NCBI RefSeq assembly: GCF_958450345.1
Contig: NC_088783.1
Span: 21,703,701 to 21,767,700 of the forward strand
Direction of reading: 5' to 3'
Source of the DNA: Calliphora vicina
Lineage: Eukaryota; Arthropoda; Insecta; Diptera; Calliphoridae
Length of the DNA: 64,000 bases
A program made the position numbers and the translations under genes. Positions 12,135 through 23,838 of the stretch are shown here, in pieces (the first letter of the stretch is position 1; every line of letters starts with the position of its first letter). The notes beneath the pieces were generated by a model that did no database searches, was not told where the DNA came from, and saw only the letters and a list, made by a program, of their open reading frames with translations.

Positions 12135-13640
12135 TTGAAAATTCAAAATTAATTTCCTGAATTCCAATATTGTTTCGAAAACTTTTTTTAGAACAAAAAA
12201 TTCTACTTTACTGTTTTATTTCAAATCATTAAAGCTTAAATTTTCTTTAAAGAATTTTTTGCAACATGATGCTAATTCCGCTTTTTAAAGTGATTCCAAT
12301 TTTGAAAGACTAAAGTATACGTTAAAACGTTTTATATTATATTAAATATGATTAAATATTAATAATAAATCAATGAAGAAACATGTTGCTACATTTCTAA
12401 GACACATTTTTAGAAACACATCAGCAACAAGATGAGTTAAACTAATTTATTGTTAATTCCAAAAAAAATAAAACAAAAAAACCAAGCTTTTTTGTTTAAA
12501 AATAGTTAAAAAGAAATCTTATTATCTCAATGGCATCTCTAACCCACACTTTCGTTAACGTACAACAACATATGTATGTATGTTTAATTATTATTTAAAT
12601 TTGTTTTTATTTTTTGAATTTTTTTCTGTTCCAACTTATTTCCAGTAATTTCACTCTTTTAACAAGACTATTACGAAATAATAATTTCGTATATTAATCA
12701 TTTACATTTATTATAGACAACATTTTCTCAGCATATTTCTTCACACTTTTATTATTATTATTATTATTATTATAGTTTTGTATTTTTATACACAAATATT
12801 TTTTTATATTATTTCAATTTTTTTGTTCGTTAACTAATGAACGATTTCACAAAAATTAGCATTCATTAATAATTAATCGTTTAGGAAAATAGAAAGTGTT
12901 TTTTTCTTTCAACATTGAATACTTCTGGTATTTTAATCGATATGTATTGAAGACTTAATATTGGATATTATTGAAATTTATACATATTTTAATATTGGAT
13001 ATTATTGAAATTTATACATATTTTAAAGGTATTATATAAATTAATAAAGTAAATAATGTTAGATAGACCGAAAAACTATTTTAGCTGTATTAAAACGGTA
13101 TCTTTTTAATGGAATTTATTTATTTATATAAGTTGTAATTTAAATTTTTTCAAAATTTATTTTTGTGACGTAAGAGAAAACACATAATAAATCTATTGGA
13201 GCTGTTTAGTATTGAAAGTGATGGAAATCGGTTTATTAAACAAAAACATGTTTTGAATCAACAATCTAAACAACCTTGAAAAATTAATAAAAATTAGGAA
13301 ATAAAGCCCTTAATATATGTATTATATCATTACTGAAGATATAAAGTCTTCAATTTATTAGGCAGGGTAATTTTGTTATTGTAATCGAATTTCTGAATAT
13401 CTCTAGTTTGATAACCCCAAGCTACATATATTTACAATAAATTCTCATCCGGGATGGAAAAGTTGTTACGATGGTACTTTTTTCAATACTATTTCATATA
13501 CAAAAGTACCGTAGTACTCCCGCAACTCATTTGATACTTTCAAAAAGTACTTTCGTATTTTATATACATATTTTTATTCCAAATATAAAATTATTAATTA
13601 ATTAAAGCAATTTAATCAGACTTTAGCCAACTCAGAATGA
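12135..13640. other. End of compound repeat locus, then AT-rich spacer
   Basis: 12135-12440 resumes the ~200-bp repeat and contains ATGTTGC blocks near 12385 and 12425 like those at 7250-8450. Beyond that there is a (ATT)n microsatellite near 12750-12770 and a 39-bp direct duplication (AATATTGGATATTATTGAAA) at about 12957-13025. No coding potential. Confidence 0.5.
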
Positions 13641-14640
13641 TTTTCTGCTATAGATAAAGTATTTTTTATAGAAAATCTTAAGTATTACAATGTTTTCTAT
13701 AAAAAATCTAGGGTATAACAGTATTTTCAATAGTAAATCCAATGAATAACAGTATTTTCTATAGATAATCATGTGTATAAGAATAATTTCTATAGAAACT
13801 CATGTTATAACAGTATTTTCTATAGAAAATCATGTGTATAACAGTATTTTCTATAGAAAATCATGTGTATAACAGTATTTTCTATAGAAAATCATGTGTA
13901 TAACAGTATTTTCTATAGAAAATCATGTGTATAACAGTATTTTCTATAGAAAATCATGTGTATAACAGTATTTTCTATAGAAAATCATGTGTATAACAGT
14001 ATTTTCTATAGAAAATCATGTGTATAACAGTATTTTCTATAGAAAATCATGTGTATAACAGTATTTTCTATAGAAAATCATGTGTATAACAGTATTTTCT
14101 ATAGAAAATCATGTGTATAACAGTATTTTCTATAGAAAATCATGTGTATAACAGTATTTTCTATAGAAAATCATGTGTATAACAGTATTTTCTATAGAAA
14201 ATCATGTGTATAACAGTATTTTCTATAGAAAATCATGTGTATAACAGTATTTTCTATAGAAAATCATGTGTATAACAGTATTTTCTATAGAAAATCATGT
14301 GTATAACAGTATTTTCTATAGAAAATCATGTGTATAACAGTATTTGCTATAGAAAATCATGTGTATAACAGTATTTGCTATAGAAAATCATGTGTAAATA
14401 GTATTTTCTATAGAAATCTTGAGTATAAAAGTACTTTCAATAGAAAATCTTGAGTATAACAGAATTTTCTATAGAAATCTTGAGTATAACAGTATTTTGT
14501 ATAGAAATCTTGAGTATAACAGTATTTTCTATAGAAAATCATGTGTATAACAGTATTTCTATAGAAGTATTTTATATAGTATAACAGTATTTTCTATAGA
14601 AAATCATTTGTATAACAGTATTTTCTAAAGAAATCTTGAG
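13641..14640. repeat. 31-bp minisatellite
   Basis: A 31-bp unit with the core CAGTATTTTCTATAGAAAAT, plus CATGTGTATAA, is repeated in near-perfect register from 13811 to about 14369 (18 units, two of them with TTTGC for TTTTC). Both flanks contain diverged units out to about 13641 and 14640, the usual pattern of a homogenised core with decayed edges. Each unit contains the 16-bp palindrome ATTTTCTATAGAAAAT. Confidence 0.95.
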
Positions 14641-14679
14641 TCTGCATAAATCACGCTCTCGACCAAAACATAGTATCTC

Positions 14680-14765
14680 AATTAATAAGGTCGTGAAATA
14701 TTGTGACATTTTGACAATATGACATGATAGGAGACCTTGTGAATTGCCCATATAAGTATAAGCTG
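14680..14765. repeat. Fragment of the TTGGGG-ended MITE family
   Basis: The segment with TTGACAATATGACATGATAG and AGACCTTGTGAATTGCCCA resembles the right end of the complete MITE at 30530-30771 (GACAATATGACTAATAGCAG, then a GTGAATACCCCAA end). Only this end is recognisable here. Confidence 0.5.
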
Positions 14766-15089
14766 CATTCTGTTGTAATTTTCTAAGCTATGATTCAATG
14801 TGGACACCAATGTAAATCATGTTATTCTAATTAAAAGTGTAGGTTATTTAAGGTTCGACTAAGCTGAGTCTATAACATTATAACTTGAGTTTTGTAAGAT
14901 TTATTGAAGTGGAACAGAATCAGATAAGTTTATTGTACAATTTCTCTTAATTAAAAAAGTACAAAACTACAACTTTATTCACTACCAGATATAGTCGTTA
15001 GATCTGTCAAAAATTGTGCGTAGGTAAAATAATATGATAGTGTAGATGGAGAGAAATTTCAATTATGGAACCCATAAATTTTAATGAAG

Positions 15090-15310
15090 TATATATATAT
15101 ATTCTGGATCCGATCTAGCTATATCCGTCTGTCTGTTAAATGTTCAATGTTGATCATTGGTATTGAAATCGGTCCAACCAAAAAAAAAAAATTAAAACAA
15201 AATGTCCGTCCGACGTTTAAACACAATTAAAATACGATAGGACCTAAATACTATCAGGGACCTAGAAATTTGGCACAAATAGTCACAGGTAAATTTATAC
15301 GAGGCGATGG
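15090..15310 (+). repeat. Fragment of the ATTCTGGAT dispersed repeat
   Basis: Contains TATATTCTGGATCCGATC and a TATCCGTCTGTCTGTT block, as in the longer copies at 26125-26622, 48262-48800 and, inverted, 52930-53565. No coding sequence. Confidence 0.5.
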
Positions 15311-15429
15311 CAGTGGCGATTTCTGGCAAAGTTGAGTGAATTCATTAACATTTTATAAAGGGTCTCTTTTATAACATCGCACGATCTCTGTGGCCAGTTA
15401 ACATTACATCTACATGAGATGACCATGCC

Positions 15430-15790
15430 CTCAAATCGCTAGAGCAGAATGTCTAATGTGGCATGAGCTGTGTGGCACTTAGTGTCGTTCTGTTGAAACT
15501 ATATGTTGTTGGTATACATATCATCCAATATATGCCAAAATAAGTTGGTAATCTTCGACCTATAGCCTGGACAACGTCGTTCTCAAAGAAATATGAACCG
15601 ATGACGCAGCCAACCCATAATCCACACCAACCAGTGATTTTTTTCGGTATGCATTGGACGCTGTTGGATCTCATGAGGGTTTATATATTCCCAAATTTGA
15701 CAATTTAGTATGTTGACGTATCCATTCATCCAGAAATGGACCTGACGTACAATGCCCGAACAGAACACCCATTTTGATAAAACAATTTAA
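15430..15790 (-). pseudogene. Tc1/mariner-like DDE transposase relic
   Basis: In two minus-strand frames the peptides HFWMNGYVNILNCQIWEYIN, NPHEIQQRPMHTEKNHWLVW and WCGLWVGCVIGSYFFENDVV read as the central catalytic region of a widespread insect transposase of the IS630/Tc1/mariner superfamily, annotated in many insect genomes. The expected Asp-containing patch after RQ is degraded, a frameshift lies near 15600, and the third catalytic region is missing. It is a dead fragment. Confidence 0.75.
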
Positions 15791-16003
15791 ACATTTGCAT
15801 GTGTTGTTGAACGCTATATCCGTCCATGGTGATTTTGTCTAAACAAACTGAATAAATGTCAGCCAATTCGACAGATGTAGCATCAACTGTCTAATTTTGG
15901 AAATCCCTATTTGAAGACCCTTTATATGGGGTTTGACATTCTCTACAATGAGAGAGTTGGTTCGAATGCCAACATATATTCACCACTGTCACCACCTTAC
16001 ATA

Positions 16004-16162
16004 TCGATGGCTTAATATAAAAAGGCCCTAACTCATGTTTTTTTAAGTCGAGATTTTTTTGGCTAATTATGACATATGATCGGACCATTTATCGAAATAA
16101 ACGAACAACTGGACTTACAAAAATAACACGAGTTAGGGCATTTTTATATTAAGCCATCGATA
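16004..16162. mobile_element. Palindromic MITE, copy 1
   Basis: An inverted pair ATCGATGGCTTAATATAAAA (from about 16003) and TTTTTATATTAAGCCATCGA (to about 16161) brackets some 90 bp that includes CCATTTATCGAAATAAACGA. The same interior recurs at 25705-25825, so this is a repeated short element. No coding potential. Confidence 0.65.
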
Positions 16163-16225
16163 TATAAATTTGTCGGAATTTCATTTTATAAAAAGGGACC
16201 TGTAATTCGTTTCTCTAGACAGAGA

Positions 16226-16421
16226 AAAGAGATTCGTAATAGCAACCGAATTTATTGCCAGTTTTAGCTACAAAATTTTAGAAGTGGTAACAAAAGTTTG
16301 GTTGCTTCAACCGAAATTGTTCTTTATCCACTGATTTTCTGTTCCTAGAACCGAAAAATTCTATATGTGCAATTGAATCATTTGATTGGCAACAAATTTG
16401 GTTGCTATTACTAATCTCTTT
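16226..16421. mobile_element. 196-bp inverted-repeat element
   Basis: The left arm AAAGAGATTCGTAATAGCAA and following bases pair with the right arm TTGCTATTACTAATCTCTTT; mismatches are few over about 34 bp. The interior has further GTTGC-type blocks. It looks like a small MITE; no target duplication was resolved. Confidence 0.6.
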
Positions 16422-18139
16422 GTAGAAAGGGAACTGACACAGAACTTTTTACGAAACTTAAATTTGTCATTTTAATTGGAGCTACAAAGACAGGTATAGA
16501 AACCCCTTGACAGTTCTCAAATCTAATCTTAATGTTGGATTTTATTATTAATAACCTCCAATAAAACTATAAATGACGTTGTTATTATTAAATTATGTGT
16601 ATATAATTTAATTTCTTTCAAATACTGAACTATTTAGAGACGGTTATTGCCTACATAAACTAAAATTAGCTTTAACACTGAAAAACGAACCATAAAGAAC
16701 TAACGGTTAAATCAATCAACACAGATCAATATCACTGTTAAGCTTTTAAAACACAAATACATAATTCCAACCAACACTGTGCAGCACTCGCTTTGAATTA
16801 ACTGAATCCAATATTCTAGATCATGCCACAGATAAAATCTGTTACACCGTTAAAACAAAACTTTTCTTTTGATACCATCTCCAATCATAGTTTTCTTATT
16901 ATTATTATTACTCGTAGAGCATCTTTTCAATTTCACAGACGACCTAAATTTGTGTTTGTTATATTTATGTAACATAAAACAACAACTGGTTAAACCATGT
17001 ATCATTAACAACATCTTTAAATAAACCGGAACTTGTTTTCAGACATTTAAATATTATTACATTCATAATTTGAAATTAATTTTGAAAAAAAAGTCATTAA
17101 AAATACAAAATTACTTCTTTTTTTTAAGATTATATAAGTCTTATGTTTATTATTACCTAAAAAAAACACTTTTAATCCACAAAAACAAATTAAATTTAAT
17201 TTGAAAAAAATCACGGTTTTAGAGAAATTTCACTGTTTTTGTATATATGTATTTTGAAAAGAAAATACTATTTGTTTTCTTGTGTCAAAATGACAGTGTC
17301 AAAGTAATGATCACTAATTATCAAGATCTATTTTATTGTGTTGTGTTTAGTTTAAGCGCACGTACGTTTTAACGCTTCGCGTTGAGAATCAAAACTAAAT
17401 TGAAATGTAGCGATCGAACCCAGATATTGATGGTCAAAAACACTTTGCTAAAGCCAACCAACCAACACTAAAAGAAATTCCAACTCAAGCTTAAGGAAGA
17501 CACACTACACTCACTTGGCTTAATGGAGAATCTACATACAAACGTATGTACGTGTTTGTATGACTTGCAACGGTTATATTTTTGTTTTCTTTGCCATTAA
17601 CACACACAGCCAGTTCGTTTAATTTCTTTGTTTGATGACATTTACCTTGGTTTGTTGATTGTATGTAGTTGTGAGTGCTGTCAGTCATACTTGTTCGTTG
17701 GCAACAGGTTGTGGTTGAAAGTCATTATTGAAAACTTCTGGGATCTTCATTTCTTTTTCATTTAACGGTCAACTTTATGGGCACGTACTATCAGGTGGTT
17801 ATGCCGACTTTATATTGGAATTTGGCCAGCAGCTGAAAGTAAGGCATATTGTATTGGTATGTGCAATTGTACTCTTTTGTGTATATTAAACAATATATGT
17901 ATGTATGTATCTCTATTAAAGTCGTATTAAATTAGTAAACGGAACATGTCTACGTTAAGTCGTGCTCTAAGAGCTGCCAGATTTTAAACCATTCGAACTA
18001 TAAAAGCTATTCTTGGGATCATATGGGATCTGTCATTGCTAGATTTTCTTGTAAAATCTTATATTTAATGATCTGTCAATATACATCGACCGTTTTTGCT
18101 ATTCTATAAATAATTTTAAATTTTGAAAATAAATATGCA
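16422..18139. other. Spacer with a possible promoter region
   Basis: Mostly AT-rich with no coding sequence recognised. A relatively GC-richer patch at 17340-17480 (containing AACGCTTCGCGTT and GCGCACGTACGT) and a minus-strand TATAAAG at 17814-17808 stand out; see the separate promoter entry. The open frame at 17491-17688 has no family resemblance. Confidence 0.35.
17655..17814 (-). promoter_or_regulatory. Candidate TATA promoter and first-exon donor
   Basis: On the minus strand TATAAAG (17814-17808) is followed after a normal spacing by a start region near 17780 and by a possible donor CCAAG-GTAAAT near 17650; a second donor-like AAGTGAGT lies near 17515. It could supply the missing non-coding first exon of the DUF4773 gene, whose 5' UTR acceptor is at 2167. 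The distance (about 15 kb) and weak signals keep this speculative. Confidence 0.2.
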
Positions 18140-18590
18140 ATGCCCTATTGTATATGAGTCTCCCATACGCCTCCCGAACGAAGAATGGGCAAAAAATACT
18201 GCCGAAAAAAATCGAGACATTCGCCAATCACTTGGAGAATTTGCCCCAAATGATATAAAATCTTCTGCAGGTAAATCTCCTGGTTAGATTATTACCACGA
18301 TTATAAGTATCCTACTGTTCATCTTTAACTCGATACTACGTATAGAATATTCCCTTCCTCATGGAAAATATCCAAGATAGTTTTGATACCAAATCCGGGA
18401 AAGATTTTACTCATGTTCCATGAAGCACAGTACTATCGAACAGGTACATAGGATAACCACTCTTATCCGTAAAACCTTCGTGAACAAGCAGTATTGCTCT
18501 GCATTATTTATTGACATATCTCAAGCCTTCGATAAAGTCTGGAACGATGGACTAATACACCAAATTATTCGATTACATTAGAGTGCTCCA
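18140..18590 (+). pseudogene. Jockey-type LINE reverse transcriptase relic
   Basis: Plus-strand pieces in different frames: PIRLPNEEWAKNTAEKNRDI (near 18160), then SSWKISKIVLIPNPGK-like sequence (near 18350-18405), then HSTIEQVHRITTLIRKTFVN and QYCSALFIDISQAFDKVWND (near 18420-18550). The last carries the DISQAFDKVW block characteristic of Jockey-clade reverse transcriptases (motif A). Stops, frameshifts and loss of the YADD region make it non-functional. Confidence 0.8.
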
Positions 18591-18654
18591 AGATTGTATG
18601 GACGAAAAAAACTTTCTAGGTACAGGCCGTCCCCCCCTCTAGAATTGTTCTATG

Positions 18655-19500
18655 TATTGTAGAAACACGTTGTGTAAAATATTAGGATGATAGGATAACG
18701 TTAACTGGTGGCGCAACGACGCTGAAGTTTTGAGGTGCATTTACAAGGGGAAAATTTGCAATTTTTTCAGTTTTTGTAAAAATTTTGCCATTAAATACTG
18801 ACTTTTACAATTTAATTTAAAATAATCGAACTGTGTACGTAATTGTCGTTATAATAAGATATAAAAGACAAAAATTGGTGAAAAAATTTTAAAGTTATTA
18901 AAAAATCGCCAGGCCATTAACGTGTCTCAGGCCACTAGAACAAGAAATTTATGAACAAAATTAACATATTTTGAGAAATATTAAAATAAAAGCTTATTTT
19001 TACTTAAAATATATCCATATTTACTTGTATATGAGTTTTTGTCCTCGTAGGATACCGTTAACCTATTCGCAGGTATGACCAAAAAAATTTAATTTTTTTA
19101 ACGGCAGTTTCAAAACTCCAATTTCAAATTTTTAAAAATTTTGTTAAACAAATTTCAGAATTTTTTGATCATCATATGGGGATTTATTGACAACATAATA
19201 GGGAATAAAAATGTGAAAAAAGTATGTCAATACCTCCTATAGTTTTTCCGTACCTGCGATATAAATTTTGCGATTTTCGAGAAAAACTAATTTTTTGGCC
19301 ATATTTTGGGGAATGACCAGAATTTCCTTACTGTAATGATTTTTAAGTAAAAGCTATTCAGAATAATATAGTCCAGGTAATTTTAAATATAGTCTGAAAG
19401 TTTTACTAAAATCGGAAAACTTTAACCCTTAAATCGTGAAGGTCAAAGGTCAATTTTTTCAATATTTGGAATTCTCATGGAAAGATAGCGAAATATTATA
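18655..19500 (-). repeat. Dispersed repeat, copy B (inverted to copy A)
   Basis: Reverse-complement counterpart of 3455-4255; shared blocks include ATTTACTTGTATATGAGTTT, GATACCGTTAACCTATTCGC and TTTACAAGGGGAAAA. The two copies lie about 15 kb apart on opposite strands. This one directly follows the LINE relic. Confidence 0.7.
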
Positions 19501-19689
19501 TATTTTTGGGCCGATTTTGATGAAACTTAAGAAAAATATAAAATGAAGTCTAGTATTCACAATAACAGTACAAAAATGGAAATTAACCCTTAATAGCACT
19601 TGGGGTCCAAATGACCCTCAACTTTTAAAATCACGAAAAACACATTCATTTTGACCCCAAGTACTCTTAAGGGTTAATTTCCATTTTTC

Positions 19690-19830
19690 TATATAGGTCA
19701 ATTGTGAATCTATACCATTCAGGGACCCACTCAAACACACACAACAAATTCATCGAAAGCGGCCCAACCGTTAAGGAGGAGTTCAGTTACTAACACACGT
19801 ACAGAAGATAAATAAAGAAGAAAATTATTT
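19690..19830 (+). repeat. Dispersed repeat tail
   Basis: The block CAGGGACCCACTCAAACACA, followed by TTCATCGAAAGCGGCCCAA and AGTTCAGTTACTAACACACG, recurs with changes at 31190-31295. It resembles the non-coding tail of a widespread insect repeat; the family was not assigned. Confidence 0.5.
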
Positions 19831-20266
19831 TGTGGAAATTACACTTATATATACCCTTCTCACGAAGGTGAGAAATGTTGAAAAATGATAGGGCATAGAA
19901 GGAATGACCTAGAAGAAAATCGGTCAAAATCGGTAAAAAATTTTTTACACGAATTTATTTTCTTCAAACTAAATTTTTTTTTCTTAAATTCATTTTCCAA
20001 AAAAAAAATGTTTAAAATTAAAAAAATTTAAAAAAAAAATTTGGAAGAAAAAAAATTTCTGTGGAATGTCACAAAGTGCATCCTCATAACACGTCGCCAT
20101 AGTAATTTGATAGGTCCCCTTCATATACAATTTTAGAACTAGTCACAAGTTTTGTGTTGGTTCCCTTCCCCCTTGTGTAGTTAAAACTTTATTCTGACTC
20201 ATACCGCCATTTTTTTATAATTTCACCAACATTTGTGCCAGTTGGCCAAATGAGTTTATTATTTAA

Positions 20267-20723
20267 CTACACCATTTCCAATTGTGTTTTTAATTATATT
20301 TCACATGTTTCTAATTATATTGTAATTCTTTTTCAGAAATTTCTAATTATAGTTCAGAATTTTCCATTTGTATTTCAGAAGCCTCCAGTTATATTTCTGT
20401 AATTTCTATTTGTATTTATAATTGTTAAATTATACCTAATTAAACAACATTTTCTATTTGTTTTTAAGAATTTTCTATTTGTATTTCAGAAAATTTCATT
20501 TGCATTTCTATTAGTAATTTATGAAATACAATTGGAAAGTTCAGAAATGCAATTGCATATTTCTGGAATACATTTGATTTCAGTCCGAACTACAAATAGG
20601 AAATTCTTAAATACAAATAGAAATGACGGAAATATAATTGGAATATTCTGAAATTCTGAACTATATTTGGAAATACATTAAATACAATTGGAAATTTTTG
20701 AAATACAATTGAAAATGGTGTAG
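20267..20723. mobile_element. 457-bp foldback/MITE with CTACACCATTT ends
   Basis: Ends CTACACCATTTCCAATTG (left) and CAATTGAAAATGGTGTAG (right) are inverted. The interior is a run of short direct and inverted blocks around TTTCTATTTGTATTTCAGAA and its complement. No open frame. No target duplication was resolved because the flanks are AT-rich. Confidence 0.65.
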
Positions 20724-22264
20724 AATTAAATTATTAGATCAAATCACTATTTTCTTAACTGCCTCCTTACATTGTATACACAAATTATCTCATTTTCAGC
20801 TACACAACATTCATAATTCATCAAGAAAAACATTATCATCAACATTATGATCTGGCTCATGCGTAACGAAATCTTTTAAGTTAAAACTTTTCAACATCTA
20901 TTCTTGTTTATCTTTGTGTTTAAATATGTATAAACACTAGATTTAAAAAAACTTTTCTTTGGTAATAACATGGCCAATATACAAGCCAGAAAAAAAACAA
21001 AGAGAAATAAAAGTAAACAGAAACATTTTAAGAAACAGAACCCATTAAAGACCACAAAACCAAAATTATTCATATTTTATGAAATAATAATGAATGAATA
21101 TTATAAACGCAAGAGTTAAGAGGAAGAAATGTAGACCAGAGGTTACCTCTAAGCCATACATCCAGCCAACTAGCGTAGTCAACCAACATATTTCACCTTA
21201 TTTCTTTTGTATCATCTACAAAATCTTAATTAACCATGAGTTTTTCTGGGTTGTTTTAATTTTGAGAAGATTTGTACAACATTATTAACAACAGAACTTT
21301 AAACAATTGTATTTATAAAATTGTACTTTTAAAATGGAATATCAGTTACCAAAAACAAAAAGTAATCGTTATATACAAAAGTAATGCATTTATTTAACTC
21401 TCTGTTGCTTATGAAGTAATTTTCGTTCTTGTTGTCACTGTTGTTAACATATTGTTGTTGTAGCCAACAAAGCTTCTTTATTTTTGGTAGGGTTTTTTTA
21501 TTTTCTTTCTTGTTTTTTTCTCTTCTTTATTTAAATTTGTAGACGGCGGTGTAGTCAGTAAATGTGTTGGTGTAAAATTAGTAAATGTGTGCTTTAATAA
21601 TAAATTTAGCTTTGGGGAAAGTGTTTTTGTTTATACCTGTATGTGGTTGTTGTTGTTTTTGTTATTGTCATCATATTATTAATGTTACCGTTGACATTCT
21701 TTAGTTCATATTCATGCACATTTTTTTCATTTTGTTTTGTTTTTTGTAAATTATTTTAATATTTCTCATACGCACACGGTTGCTCACACAACAATGCATA
21801 AAAAATATTTGTTTTATTTTTCTCTTTTCTTAAAGCTAGAATTCCCTGTTCTTTTGTTTAAATTTCAAAGGAATCCCTTTGCTTTTATACCTACTTACTT
21901 ACATTAATTTGTATTTACTTTAAACCTTGATTTCTTGGTAATGAGTTTGAAGACCTCTCATTCTTCCTTATTACATAGTTCATGCTAATGTTACTTGCAT
22001 TTATTGCACGTGCCAACTGTCAACAGTTTTTCAGTTGAGGAGTCACTACTTTTTTATTCATATTTTGTTCTTACCCGTGTACTTTAATGTCTTTCTTAAA
22101 GGTTTACTTCATTTAACAAAGAATTAAGTTTTTTGTGTGAAATATGGAAAAATATCCAATCATTCTGTTGCTGGAGTTCTCAAAAGGGGGTCCCCCAAGG
22201 GCTCCATTGAAAAATAGTCTTCACGGTGAACTTGAAGTGTTATTTTACAGATGTGCGAATTGTA
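20724..22264. other. Spacer, nothing recognised
   Basis: AT-rich sequence with T-rich tracts and TTGTTG runs. Open frames at 20891-21073 and 21094-21288 match no family known to me and have atypical composition for genes here. Confidence 0.4.
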
Positions 22265-22545
22265 ATTTGTTCGCATCACACATGATTAGGGGCGGATTAA
22301 TTATATATCCGAATCACACGTTTTCCCGTAAAATTGCATCGATTTGTTAGTGCATATTTTATTGATAGTGCATTTTTTGTTATATTTTACTTCAAAATGC
22401 ATATTTATATGCATATTATCCCAATTTTCAATAAAAATACTATTTTTATCGGCGCTGCACAATATATTGTCCCGAGAAATAGTTGTTTTTTGCAAATTTG
22501 TTGTAGAAATAGCATCCGAAAAATTAGTATTAATTGGGGTTTTCA
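22265..22545 (+). repeat. Truncated copy of the 55979 hAT-like element
   Basis: Starts TTAGGGGCGGATT and then shares TATCCGAATC-CAC, AAAATTGCATCGATTTGTT and TTTTACTTCAAAATGCATAT with 55979-56260 in the same orientation; some 60 bp near the start is deleted. The similarity fades near 22545 and no right end is seen. Confidence 0.65.
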
Positions 22546-22589
22546 TTCGAATAAAAATTATTATCTTAATTTTAAAACATGTAAGGAAG

Positions 22590-22900
22590 TGTGGTCGGTC
22601 AAGCCTGACAAAGTTCAATTTCGGATGGACATATGAAAGGGGGACAGGAGAAATAATGGACCGCTTTCAATCAGTTTCAATAGGCTTCGTCCTTGGGCCA
22701 AACAAATTGTATGTACCAAATCGAAATATCTTCAAAATTTCTACTTGTACTTTGCGAACAAGGTTTACATGAACAGCCAGACATCCTTTAGACTCTGAAT
22801 GTGATTCTGAGTGTTAGACTAATATTTTTGAACGTTACAAACATCAGCACAAACGCATTATACCCTCCCAACTATGGTGGTGTAGGGTATAAAAATGAAA
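22590..22900 (+). repeat. Fly-type dispersed repeat ending in GGTGTAGGGTATAAA
   Basis: Carries the blocks CGGTCAAGCCTGACAAAGTT, TTTTGAACGTTACAAACATC and TACCCTCCCAACTATGGTGG. This kind of sequence, ending in a TAGGGTATAAAAA tail, is common as a dispersed repeat in flies. No coding sequence. Confidence 0.45.
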
Positions 22901-23838
22901 AATGTTTTTATTTATATGGATAACCCGTAAAAAATCATTAAATTTCAAACGAATTTTGAACAATTAAAAAATCCACGTGGTCCCAATTGCACGACCTTAT
23001 TGGCCAATTGACAGGTCCATTTCTCGGAATCAAGTTATCGCCAAATTTTGATTTCAATATATCTATGATATCACCAGCATGTAATATAATGGAGTCTGTA
23101 GGGTCCAATTTTGTTTAACAAACTCTGTTGAGTTCCATGCTTCTAGTAAGAACTCCTCTAGCTAAAATAACGTGTTAAAAAATTAAAAAATTGCTTTCGT
23201 TTCTAATAAACGCTAAATGATGAATATATGACAATACGAATGCAATTTATCGAATTATAAAAAGGACACATGCATTAGAACGGATTTGAAATGAGTTTAA
23301 TTTGATATTTCCATAAATAGAATCTATCAAATTAATATTATGAAATTTACGAAGGCAATATCAAACATATATTAATAATATTTATATGTAATAAATCAAT
23401 TTAAAAATAATACATAAGACTTTGATTATTTTATAAGGAAAGTTGCTTAGGTTTCGAACAATACTGTATATAACCGCTATTTAGTTTTTTTTTTGATTTG
23501 AAAATTATTCTCATTAACAATAAATAACATTTATTATAAACGCATTTTCACTTTATTTTATATTTTTTAAATTTAACTGTAAAATTTACCCATTAGCCCC
23601 TTTTTTGTACCCTTTCCCAAAAACATCCCATTTACTAACATTTAATACAACCCCACATTAGCTGTCATAAGTAAATAAACATTGAAACAGCTGTTCGTTG
23701 ACAATTTTTTGACAATTCGGAAAAAAATCGTTTTGTCTGGTGTTTTGTGTGGCCGTGCCAGTGGAAAAGAAACAAATTTTCTTTTTTTCCTTCTTAAAAG
23801 AGATTTTAAAAGGCAATTTGTTTAAATAATAATTAAAA
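22901..23838. other. Spacer and probable ND-24 upstream region
   Basis: AT-rich sequence without coding potential. The last ~150 bp should contain the ND-24 promoter and 5' UTR; CAGCTGTT motifs near 23690 are visible, but no clear TATA or Inr was identified. Confidence 0.35.

Noticed and set aside
13811..14369. Regularly spaced repeats that could suggest a CRISPR array
   Set aside because: Units are head to tail with no unique spacers, and the genome is eukaryotic. It is a minisatellite.
22144..22350. Frame with KRGSPKGS-like sequence resembling the reverse transcriptase PQGS motif
   Set aside because: Only a few residues fit, in a different frame from the open one, and no neighbouring LINE motifs are present.
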